Origin: Bradyrhizobium sp. ARR65
Lineage (GTDB): Bacteria; Pseudomonadota; Alphaproteobacteria; Rhizobiales; Xanthobacteraceae
Length of the DNA: 33,404 bases
Assembly (NCBI RefSeq): GCF_000472385.1
Contig: NZ_AWZU01000024.1
Coordinates: 1-33,404, forward strand
Direction: 5' to 3'
Positions 24,107 through 31,134 of this stretch are shown one piece after another; the stretch's first letter is position 1; every line of letters begins with the position of its first letter. The notes beneath the pieces are model-generated. The model worked only from the letters and a program-made list of their open reading frames with translations. It did no database searches and was not told where the DNA came from. A program made the position numbers and the translations under genes.

Positions 24107-25074
24107 AAGGAGCCGGAAGTCTTCCTGGCCTCCAGATCCCGGTGAGCCTGGGCAGCATCGGCCAGCTTGTACTCCGTAACCCCCACGGCCTTTATGGTTC
24201 CGCGCTCGATAGCCTCGAACACCGCGGCAGCGCCTTTTTCCAGATCCGGGCGTTTCGCCGTGTAATGCGCGATGGAGGGCCTCGTGACGAAAAGCGAGCC
24301 CTTCGCGCCAAGCACGCCGAGATCGAACGGCGGCACCGGCCCCGACGAGGTACCGAAGCTGACCAAGGTACCGGTCATCCGCAGGCAATCCAGCGAACCA
24401 TTGAATGTCTGCGCTCCGACCGAGTCGTAGACCACTGCGACGCCCTCGCCCTTGGTGATCTCCTTCACCTGCTCGACGAAGTTCTGGTTCGTGTAGACGA
24501 TCGGATGATCGCAGCCGTTGGCGCGCACGAGCTTCGCTTTGTCTTCGCTGCCAACCGTGCCGATGACGGTCGCCCCCATGGCCTTCAGCCACTGACACGC
24601 GATCAGGCCGATGCCGCCGGCGGCGGCGTGCCACAAGACGACGTCCCCGGCCTTCACCTGATAACAACGCCGAATGAGATATTCGACCGTCAAGCCCTTG
24701 AAGATAAGGCTCGCGGCCGCCTTGCTCGACACGGCCGCCGGAGGCTTCACAACCCGGGCGGCAGGTGCGTTTCTGATGGTGGCATAAGCGCCGGGAGGCC
24801 CACCGGCGTAGGCAACGCGGTCGCCCACGGAGAGGCCCGAAACTCCGCTGCCTACAGCTTCGATCGTGCCGGCCCCCTCGACGCCGATGCCGCTGGGTAG
24901 CGGAAGCGGATAAGTCCCGGAACGATGATAGACGTCGATATAATTGACGCCGATCGCTTCGTGGCGGATCTGCACTTGTCCTTCCGCAGGCGCAGGAAGC
25001 TGGTCCGAGACCCATTCGAGTACGTCCGGCCCCCCGGTACGAGAAAACTTGAAGGCGTGCGCGGTGATGGTCAT
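24091..25074 (-). CDS. NADPH:quinone oxidoreductase, MDR family (second copy)
   Basis: A 327-aa zeta-crystallin/QorA-like enzyme: AIGVNYIDVYHRSGTYPLPL, then GIGVEGAGTIEAVG, and the Rossmann motif LWHAAAGGIGLIACQWLK. It resembles E. coli QorA more than the first copy does, with no zinc ligands. It would reduce a quinone or conjugated carbonyl with NADPH. ATG 25074 is preferred over a start at 25143, which would cover the palindromic site; GGAG is 11 nt upstream. It is the first gene of the run QOR-GMC-ALDH-QOR-MatB, and the operator-like site lies 72 bp upstream. Confidence 0.9.
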   Translation of the reverse strand: MTITAHAFKFSRTGGPDVLEWVSDQLPAPAEGQVQIRHEAIGVNYIDVYHRSGTYPLPLPSGIGVEGAGTIEAVGSGVSGLSVGDRVAYAGGPPGAYATIRNAPAARVVKPPAAVSSKAAASLIFKGLTVEYLIRRCYQVKAGDVVLWHAAAGGIGLIACQWLKAMGATVIGTVGSEDKAKLVRANGCDHPIVYTNQNFVEQVKEITKGEGVAVVYDSVGAQTFNGSLDCLRMTGTLVSFGTSSGPVPPFDLGVLGAKGSLFVTRPSIAHYTAKRPDLEKGAAAVFEAIERGTIKAVGVTEYKLADAAQAHRDLEARKTSGSLILLP

Positions 25075-25145
25075 ATCAGAAAACGCTCCAGAGTAACTGC
25101 CGGTTACGTTTTTCTGCTCTTTTCGCTGAGCGACCAGCATCAATC

Positions 25146-25162
25146 ACGCAAAAGCGTTTTTC
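25146..25162. promoter_or_regulatory. Putative operator site 2 of the catabolic cluster
   Basis: ACGCAAAAGCGTTTTTC matches the core of the perfect palindrome upstream of the binding-protein gene (ACGAAAAACGATTTTTC) at 13 of 17 positions. It lies 72 bp upstream of the oxidoreductase start, in the short gap after the LysR gene, so it would control the five-gene enzyme operon. Confidence 0.5.
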
Positions 25163-25247
25163 AAAATTGAAAAGAATAGGCCGGCGTTCGAGTCGACCAT
25201 GCCCGAGCCTCACGCGAGCATTTCTACGAGGAAACCGCTGCGGGTTC

Positions 25248-26144
25248 CTAGTCGACGTCCGTGAACTCGGCCGACGCTTGCTGAAGGGCTTCCGCGAGAT
25301 GGTCGGCCAGTACCCTCACTCGTGCAAGCGAACTCGAACCCGGTGCCTGCAACATCCATATGTCGGACGAAAACGGAGCCTCTTCCTTGAGAACCCGGAC
25401 GAGGCCAAATTTCTTCGCAACGAAGGCCGGCAAAACAGCGAGACCCAGATTGGCCTCGACCGCCGCCAACTGTGCGCTCATCGTGTGTGCGCGGAAGACC
25501 ACGTTTGTCTCCGGCAAAGCGTCCAGCAGCCACCTAGAGAACGGCAGAAAGCCGAGTTCGGCCTCCCAGCCGATCAAGCGGTGATTCACCAGATCCGCCT
25601 GCACGTCGGGCGCACCGCGCGCGCTCAAGTAGGTAGACGAGCCATACAGCGCAAGCGAGATCCGGCCGACCCGGCGAACCAGGTAGTCTCCGTGCGGCGG
25701 GTGCACGAGACGCACGAGCACGTCGGCTTCGCGCCTGCTCAAGCGCATCGGGCGCACATCGGCGATAACCTCCAACCTGATCGAAGGGTGACGCTCACTA
25801 AAATCCGCAAGAGACGGGATGATGAAGTGTTGTCCCAACAGTTCCGGAATCGCCAAGCGGACGATCCCAGCAAGGCTTTCGGCAGGAAAGGCCGCTCCTC
25901 GTTCCAGCCAGAGCATATGAGCTTCCGCCTGCTCAGCGGGTTCGAGCAACGCTTCGCCCGCGGTCGTCAAACTGTATCCGTCGTGTCGCTTGGTGAAGAG
26001 ACCTCTCCCGATCGTGCTCTCAAGAGCCGCGATCCGGCGTGCGATGGTCGCCTGGCTTACTCTGAGCTGTCGGGAGGCTTCCGTTAAACTGTGAAGCCGG
26101 GCCACGGCCAGGAAGTAACGCAGGTCGTTCCAGTCCAAGCACAT
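25248..26144 (-). CDS. LysR-family transcriptional regulator
   Basis: A 298-aa LysR regulator. The winged HTH is LDWNDLRYFLAVARLHSLTE, then ASRQLRVSQATIARRIAALE. A linker helix and a LysR substrate-binding domain (GIVRLAIPELLGQHFI, then ADVLVRLVHPPHG, then GLAVLPAFVAKKF) follow. GGAGG abuts the ATG at 26144; a TTG two codons later, giving MDWNDLRYF, has better spacing and matches the usual LysR start, so the true start may be 26138. It lies between the binding-protein gene and the enzyme operon on the same strand, and is the obvious candidate regulator of the cluster. The inducer is unknown. Confidence 0.9.
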   Translation of the reverse strand: MCLDWNDLRYFLAVARLHSLTEASRQLRVSQATIARRIAALESTIGRGLFTKRHDGYSLTTAGEALLEPAEQAEAHMLWLERGAAFPAESLAGIVRLAIPELLGQHFIIPSLADFSERHPSIRLEVIADVRPMRLSRREADVLVRLVHPPHGDYLVRRVGRISLALYGSSTYLSARGAPDVQADLVNHRLIGWEAELGFLPFSRWLLDALPETNVVFRAHTMSAQLAAVEANLGLAVLPAFVAKKFGLVRVLKEEAPFSSDIWMLQAPGSSSLARVRVLADHLAEALQQASAEFTDVD

Positions 26145-26486
26145 CCTCCATCACGGCGAGAGGAGCGGCCCGACGATTACCGAGTGCTGTCCTGGGTCGA
26201 TGCCGCTACGCCCACCACATTCAAAGCGTCTTCATTTCCTATCGTAGAGACGAAAGCTGAAACGTTTCAAGCTGATTTCGGAGGACATAGGCCGTGCAAA
26301 AACACACCTTGGTGCGTCCGAGGACACGACGGGCGTCTCGGCTGATGCGGCATAGCCCGAGTTGTGTGCGGCGTTCCTCCCCCGGGCAAGCCATGGAAGC
26401 AGAGAATTCCAGAGCACATTGCTCCGAAGAGCCCGAGTTGGAGCGTTTTGGCCGCTGCCCAGAACTCCGCTTGGCGGTCTTTGCCG
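26145..26486. promoter_or_regulatory. Control region of lysR with palindrome at 26258-26269
   Basis: This 340-bp gap holds no recognisable gene. It contains the perfect palindrome TGAAACGTTTCA (26258-26269), 114 bp upstream of the LysR start, flanked by AGC/AGCT. The core GAAACGTTTC looks like a shorter version of the GAAAAACGATTTTTC site of the cluster. It may be an autoregulatory site. No terminator for the binding-protein gene is obvious. Confidence 0.45.
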
Positions 26487-27692
26487 CTATTGCGAATGCT
26501 TTACCAACCCGCACTTGCTCTCCGCGAGCGGAAGAGCTGCTTGATCGGCCGGGATTGTGCGAACGATACGATAGGAGTCCCAATCAGCCTTTGACTCCGA
26601 TGGAGATTTCACCTCCGCTAGATACATATCTCGGAGCACTCTCCCATCCGGTCTGATCGTGGCGTTCTTCGAAACGAGATCTTGCACGGGAAGTTCGCGC
26701 ATTTTTTCGGCGACCGCCTTTCCGTCTTCGGTTCCGGCCGCTTTGATCGCTTTGAGATAATGTAGTACCCCCGAGTAGACGCCAGCCTGAATCATGCCCG
26801 GCTTTTTCCCGGTCCGCGCTTCGTACCTCTTGGCGAACTCGCGGCTGTCGTCGTCGCGATCCCAGTAGTACGCTGTCGTCACCAGCAGCCCTTTGGCGCT
26901 GCTGAGCCCCAGCGCCCGGATGTCGCTTATCACCACCACCAAACCAACCAGCTTCTGACCGGTCCCAGCCAGATTGAATTCTGCCGCCTGCTTTATCGAG
27001 TTGATTGTATCGGCCCCCGCGTTCGCGAGTCCGACTACTTGCGCCTTCGAAGCCTGGGCTTGAAGCAGGAAGGAAGAGAAGTCGCTTGTGCTGAGGGGAT
27101 GACGGACGCTTCCCAGCACAGTACCTCCGTTTTGCTCGACGGCTTTCGTCAGATCCGCTGCCATTTGATGCCCAAAGGCGTAGTCGGCGACCAGCAGAAA
27201 CCATTTGTTGCCGCCGTCCGCGAGAACCGCACGCGCAGTACCCACGGCCTGAGAATACGTATCCCACATCCAGTGGAAGCCGGTCAGCGAGCAGTCTTCG
27301 TTGGTGAGGCGCGTCGTGCCCGGGCCAACGGAAATGGTGATTTTACCCTTCTCTCGAGCAAGGTTCTGGACCCCGATGGCGATAGCCGAATTGGTGAGGT
27401 CCGTGATCATGCCGACGCCGTCGGCGTCGAACCATTTCCTCGCAGTCGACAGACCGATGTCGGTCTTGTTCTGGTGATCGGCTGCCACGATCTCGACCTT
27501 CTTGCCGAGCACTTGGCCGCCGAATTCTTCGACGGCGAGCTTGGCCGCCTCGACGGAGCCCATTCCGCCGAACTCGGCATAAAGACCTGATTGATCGTTG
27601 AGAACGCCAATCCGTACGACGTCTCCTGCAAACACCGGGCTTGCAGTTAAGCCGATGATCGCGAAAAGCGCTGCCCAGGCCGATTTCGACAT
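26487..27692 (-). CDS. ABC-type branched-chain/aromatic substrate-binding protein
   Basis: A 401-aa periplasmic binding protein of the LivJ/Peripla_BP_6 group. Residues 1-22 are a signal peptide (WAALFAIIGLTASPVFA-GDV). The mature protein opens VVRIGVLNDQSGLYAEFGG, followed by EIVAADHQNKTDIG, WFLLVADYAFGHQM and GVYSGVLHYLKAIKAAGTED. Homologues often bind aromatic acids or amides for uptake by an ABC permease. The start is uncertain: ATG 27692 has GGGAGG only 1-5 nt upstream, and ATG 27704 has no site. No permease or ATPase gene is nearby, so partners must be encoded elsewhere. The perfect palindrome at 27802 is 112 bp upstream. Confidence 0.9.
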   Translation of the reverse strand: MSKSAWAALFAIIGLTASPVFAGDVVRIGVLNDQSGLYAEFGGMGSVEAAKLAVEEFGGQVLGKKVEIVAADHQNKTDIGLSTARKWFDADGVGMITDLTNSAIAIGVQNLAREKGKITISVGPGTTRLTNEDCSLTGFHWMWDTYSQAVGTARAVLADGGNKWFLLVADYAFGHQMAADLTKAVEQNGGTVLGSVRHPLSTSDFSSFLLQAQASKAQVVGLANAGADTINSIKQAAEFNLAGTGQKLVGLVVVISDIRALGLSSAKGLLVTTAYYWDRDDDSREFAKRYEARTGKKPGMIQAGVYSGVLHYLKAIKAAGTEDGKAVAEKMRELPVQDLVSKNATIRPDGRVLRDMYLAEVKSPSESKADWDSYRIVRTIPADQAALPLAESKCGLVKHSQ

Positions 27693-27801
27693 GCCTCCCC
27701 CCATTTGTATTTATTAGTGGTCGCGCAACCGGCCGTATCTTCCGAACCAATGCGCGCTTTGCGGAAGCTTGAAATTTTTCAGCGCTGGCCTCTACGAAGA
27801 A

Positions 27802-27824
27802 AAACGAAAAACGATTTTTCGTTT
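27802..27824. promoter_or_regulatory. Putative operator site 1: perfect palindrome upstream of the binding-protein gene
   Basis: Arms AAACGAAAAA and TTTTTCGTTT are exact complements around the centre CGA, giving a 23-bp site. It lies in an A/T-rich promoter-like stretch. Degenerate copies are found upstream of the oxidoreductase operon and of the hydrolase gene. It does not show a clear LysR T-N11-A pattern, so the binding protein may be LysR or another factor. Confidence 0.6.
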
Positions 27825-28933
27825 CTGACCTCTCGCTTCGTAGGGCCCGACCGAAGCCGTCACCGGCGCAAGCCCCGAGGCCAGGCTGACGTGCGAGGTT
27901 CTGCCGACATGCCACAGTTGTGAGACGATACGGCCGCCCTTTCCGTGCACGTCATCGACGATGGTCTTCCATCCATCGGACTGCTGCTCCGGGTACCCGC
28001 ATCGCCGGCCCTAAATTGGGCGTTGCCGCCCTGGGGTTGCCGCTGGTCTCGATCTCCTTCGGGGAGTGCCTGATGGCTTCCATCTGGAGCTTGACGAAGG
28101 CTTCGAGCTGCGGCCCTTGTGCGCCGCACTCCCTCTAACTCTGCGTCAGCGATCGCTCAGCCCTCGCGAGCGCGGGTTCGAGCTTCTCCTTCGGATACCC
28201 GCGATCTGCATGCCGCCGCGCTGCGTCACCCAGGTCTTGCGCGCGATTTCCTCAACGTCTCCGGCACACCGGTCATGGCCGAATCCCCCGACTCGCTTGC
28301 GAGAGGCCGATGATACCCTTGGTGCTCGTCCGTCTGGGATCGATCCTTCGGAAGGATTCGACCGAATGCCACGTCCGGCTCGCGGTCGGGTTCCAAGGAT
28401 TCGGCTTCCAACAGGCTCACAATGATGGCAATTTGAGACAAATTCGAACCAACCGCGGGGTCTCCACCGCGGTTCTCCACCGTCCGAATCCGGTGGCTCG
28501 AGAAATGCCGTGTTTTATTGGGGTTTTCGCACGTCGCGGGCAAGTGGCGGAGAGGGAGGGATTCCAACCTCCGTTACATGGCCCACCCGGAACGATTCGA
28601 CGTCCGACCCTCAAATTCGTAGCCAGTCGGCGGCTCGCGCAGGCAGAGTTGAGCTCGACGACGTTCGGAGCAACCCACCTATCTGCACGACTTAGGCGCC
28701 GATTCAACGACATCAGCATTAACTTGTTTACCTCGGGTCAGCCCTCTGCGACCGTGATGGGTCGCCCGAGCTCATTCCTAGATTAGCCGTGAGAGAGATT
28801 TTCGCCTCCAACAGGAACGGCGTTGGTTGTGGTCGATGGACCCACATCGACGGGTTCAGCGAGAGCGTCATCCGCTACATCCGGGAGATCGAAGCCCGCG
28901 ACTGATGATAGCTGGATGGAAAGGAGACGGGCC
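27825..28933. other. 1.1-kb stretch without a recognisable gene
   Basis: Between the binding-protein promoter and the excisionase-like gene, all frames give short Arg/Pro/Ser-rich readings without motifs. The only recognised item is the tRNA-Ser-like fragment at 28545-28577. A short plus-strand frame ending TGA at about 28906 (reading HIDGFSESVIRYIREIEARD) has a gene-like end and may be the tail of a lost DNA-binding protein, but nothing supports its start. The region looks like old, eroded DNA at an island edge. Confidence 0.4.
28545..28577 (-). pseudogene. Degenerate 3' end of a tRNA-Ser gene (possible old att site)
   Basis: On the minus strand the sequence ends CCCTCCCTCTCCGCCA, a tRNA-Ser acceptor strand with CCA. 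It is preceded by a T-arm-like GGAGG-TTGGAAT-CCCTC in which the invariant TTC of the T-loop has become TTG. From memory it matches bradyrhizobial tRNA-Ser(GCU) 3' ends with about four mismatches over 33 bases. No anticodon arm or 5' half follows, so it is not a functional tRNA. Such fragments are typical attachment-site copies left by integrative elements. Confidence 0.55.
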
Positions 28934-29176
28934 ATGACGGGAATGCACAAGGCGCAACAAGAGGTGCCAGCGCCAACGCAGCGGCTGTTCCTGACACGCC
29001 GGGACGCTGCCATCGAATTGCGGATGTCGCTGGCAAAACTGGACCGCGTGATCGCGCGCGGCGAACTGAAGGCCAAGAAGCACGGACACTCGGTGGTGGT
29101 GATGGCGAGCGAGATCACGCGCTATATCGAACAATGGCCCGACGTACAACCGCGCGCCGTTCGTGGCGCGCGGTGA
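28934..29176 (+). CDS. Excisionase-like helix-turn-helix protein
   Basis: An 80-aa protein with a MerR-like HTH: RLFLTRRDAAIELRMSLAKL, then DRVIARGELKAKKHGHSVVV, and MASEITRYIEQWP. This is the layout of small excisionases (Xis/HTH_17), which bind near att sites and direct integrase toward excision. AAGGAG lies 7 nt before ATG 28934. It is convergent with and only 50 bp from the integrase gene, a common arrangement in integrative elements. The excisionase role is inferred from fold and position. Confidence 0.75.
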   Translation: MTGMHKAQQEVPAPTQRLFLTRRDAAIELRMSLAKLDRVIARGELKAKKHGHSVVVMASEITRYIEQWPDVQPRAVRGAR

Positions 29177-29226
29177 AGACTAATTTTCAGCTACAAGCCT
29201 TCCGTTGCGTCTCCAACGCTGCATAT

Positions 29227-30576
29227 TCAGGCGACCGCCTTGAGCTGCGGCCTCGGCCGCGCAAGGTGGCGCTCCCATGCATTCATGATGCCCATGCGGG
29301 GCTTCCAGAGCCGATTGCGCCGGTAGGCGCGCTTGACCTTGTCGCCCGGATTGTGCGCCATGCAGTAGCCGATGGCATCGGGATTGAACTTCATGGTTTC
29401 GCCGTCGTCCTGCAGCTCATTTTCCGCCCACGTCTGGAAGGTGGCGCGCATGCCGTGCGGCGTCGCGTTCTTCTTCAGCGTATCCACGAGCAGATCGCGC
29501 ATCGTGTTTTCCGAGATCGGCTGCTCGAACGGATTTTTGAGCTGACTGGCATCGCCGGGCCACAACAGCCCGACCGGCTGGCCGGGGAAGGTTTCTTGCA
29601 GGTACGCAATCTGCTCCTTGAGCACGGCGACGAGACGCGGCACCATCGGCAGGATGAACGGATGGCCGTCGTCATCGACCTTCATCAGGTCGCTCGGCAC
29701 CGTCCATTTCGGTCCCGGCCGCAACGGATCGTCGACGCCGCCTTCCAGATCGAGATGGTCGATGTGCAGATAGCGTACCGCATTGGTGCGCAGGTTGGAG
29801 AGGATCAGCGCTTCAAGCGCGCGTGCCGACTGGCTCTTGATGGCGCGCAGCTCGACCATGAACTCAGGCATCTTCTCTGCGTTGAGCGCTTTCATGGGTC
29901 CGCGAATCCGCCCGCGCTTTTTGACGGGCTTGCCGAGCACCGCGACGATAGCCTCAACGCTTGCCGGATCGCCCACGGGACGCAGTTCTTCCCTCGCCGC
30001 CGCCTTCAGGACGCGGGCAACCAGCGCACGCACTTCCTCGGCCATCGCCGGCTTGGCGTCCCAGATCGGACGCATGACGTCGAGCACCTCGGGCGTGCCG
30101 ATTTTCTCAATCGGAAGGTTGTTGATCGCCGTGCAATAGATCGGAATGATCCGCTTCATGCCTGCGGCATCCTTGGCATTCTTGCGCTTGTCAGCCCACC
30201 CTGCGACGACTTTCGTGCCATAGGTTTCGAAGGTTGGGCCGGTCTTGCGGCGGCCCACGCCTTTGGTGGCCTCAGGATAGATGCCGTGCTTGATGTCGTC
30301 CTGCAGCTTGAGATGCGCGGCGAGCGCGGCGTTGTAAGAAAAATCCTCGACGCTGCCGAGTGGCGTGAGCTTGGGCTGGCGCTTCTGGCTCTCCTTCAGC
30401 ATGTGCTTGGGCTTCTCCCACTGCGAATAGAACAGACGCGAGTTGCCGGTCACGAGCAGTTTGAAGCTCCGATGGTGTTCATCCGTATAGAGCTTCTGCT
30501 TGCGCTTGCCTTTCTCGTCCAGCCCACCGTCCGGCAGGGAGTGGAGATTCTTGGCGTTGAAAAACTTGGCCATCAT
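29227..30576 (-). CDS. int: Tyrosine recombinase / phage-type integrase
   Basis: A 449-aa site-specific recombinase. An N-terminal arm-binding-like part is followed by the core-binding region (FETYGTKVVAGWADKRKNA) and the catalytic domain. The catalytic residues are Arg263 in NLRTNAVRYL, His374 and Arg377 in TPHGMRATFQTW, His408 in CMAHNP and the nucleophile Tyr418 in VKRAYRRN. The pattern resembles P4-type integrases that insert at tRNA genes. ATG 30576 is chosen; a TTG at 30606 would extend it by ten residues. The gene lies 226 bp from the 3' end of tRNA-Gln, as expected for its target. It appears intact. Confidence 0.93.
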   Translation of the reverse strand: MMAKFFNAKNLHSLPDGGLDEKGKRKQKLYTDEHHRSFKLLVTGNSRLFYSQWEKPKHMLKESQKRQPKLTPLGSVEDFSYNAALAAHLKLQDDIKHGIYPEATKGVGRRKTGPTFETYGTKVVAGWADKRKNAKDAAGMKRIIPIYCTAINNLPIEKIGTPEVLDVMRPIWDAKPAMAEEVRALVARVLKAAAREELRPVGDPASVEAIVAVLGKPVKKRGRIRGPMKALNAEKMPEFMVELRAIKSQSARALEALILSNLRTNAVRYLHIDHLDLEGGVDDPLRPGPKWTVPSDLMKVDDDGHPFILPMVPRLVAVLKEQIAYLQETFPGQPVGLLWPGDASQLKNPFEQPISENTMRDLLVDTLKKNATPHGMRATFQTWAENELQDDGETMKFNPDAIGYCMAHNPGDKVKRAYRRNRLWKPRMGIMNAWERHLARPRPQLKAVA

Positions 30577-30802
30577 TTCGGAATTTCCAAGTTCGATTGG
30601 GCGCAATGCCCAGTCATGCTTCGAGGCATGATCTAGTTTGATTCCGTTTATAATTCAAGGCGGCCCGAGGCGGGTGATGAGAGATGCGGACGCACGACAT
30701 GGCGTGAGGAGAAAAGTCTTGAATTAACAGTTCCTTGTCATCGGAACGCGTGATGCGAGGTAAGGAGATGGGAGGAGGAGTGAGGAGGCTTGATGATACC
30801 GG
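30577..30802. promoter_or_regulatory. Integrase promoter and probable attachment-site flank
   Basis: This 226-bp gap separates the integrase start from the tRNA-Gln 3' end. It contains GTTCC-TTGTCATC-GGAAC (30730-30747) and purine-rich GGAGG/GAGGA repeats near 30765-30790. Integrase arm and core sites usually lie here. The second tRNA-Gln 3'-end copy needed to define the att direct repeat was not found anywhere in the window. Confidence 0.4.
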
Positions 30803-30877
30803 TGGCTGGGGCGGGAGGATTCGAACCTCCGCATGGTGGAATCAAAATCCACTGCCTTACCACTTGGCGACGCCCCA
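30803..30877 (-). tRNA. tRNA-Gln (anticodon UUG)
   Basis: On the minus strand the gene runs from TGGGGCG (30877) to CGCCCCAG-CCA (30803), with CCA encoded. The acceptor pairs are perfect, the anticodon loop reads TTTTGAT with anticodon TTG, and the T-arm is GGAGG-TTCGAATCC-style and intact. Length is 72 nt plus CCA. Its 3' end faces the integrase gene, so the element probably uses it as attachment site and regenerates the tRNA 3' end on insertion. Confidence 0.95.
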
Positions 30878-31134
30878 AAACGACGTGACGGAAGGGCCGG
30901 ACGAGGGTCCAAACCGTTTCGCGCCGGCACCGTCGGTCTATAGAGACAAGCGAGCCATTTCAACAGGGTAGACGGCATTATTCGCGGCAAATTCTTCTCC
31001 CGGACTTGCTGCCCGAACACGGCCTTTCGTCTCGCGACGCCCCTGCCGACCCTCTTGAGAAGAGTGTTGAGGGGCTTGCGGTTTCGTGGGAATACGGCAG
31101 CCAATTCGAGGCCGAAACAAGCGGGATGACGCTC

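Noticed and set aside
22784..24145. 450-codon plus-strand frame opposite the GMC gene
   Set aside because: It is Arg/Val-rich without motifs, while the minus strand shows all GMC signatures.
27860..28425. Possible transposase or resolvase remnant in the gap right of the binding-protein gene
   Set aside because: Short frames on both strands show no DDE, HUH or resolvase motifs and no terminal inverted repeats were seen.
28545..28580. Functional tRNA-Ser gene
   Set aside because: Only the 3' third is present, the T-loop is mutated and no anticodon arm follows.
29134..30636. 500-codon plus-strand frame opposite the integrase
   Set aside because: The minus strand has the full tyrosine-recombinase catalytic set; the plus frame is a shadow.
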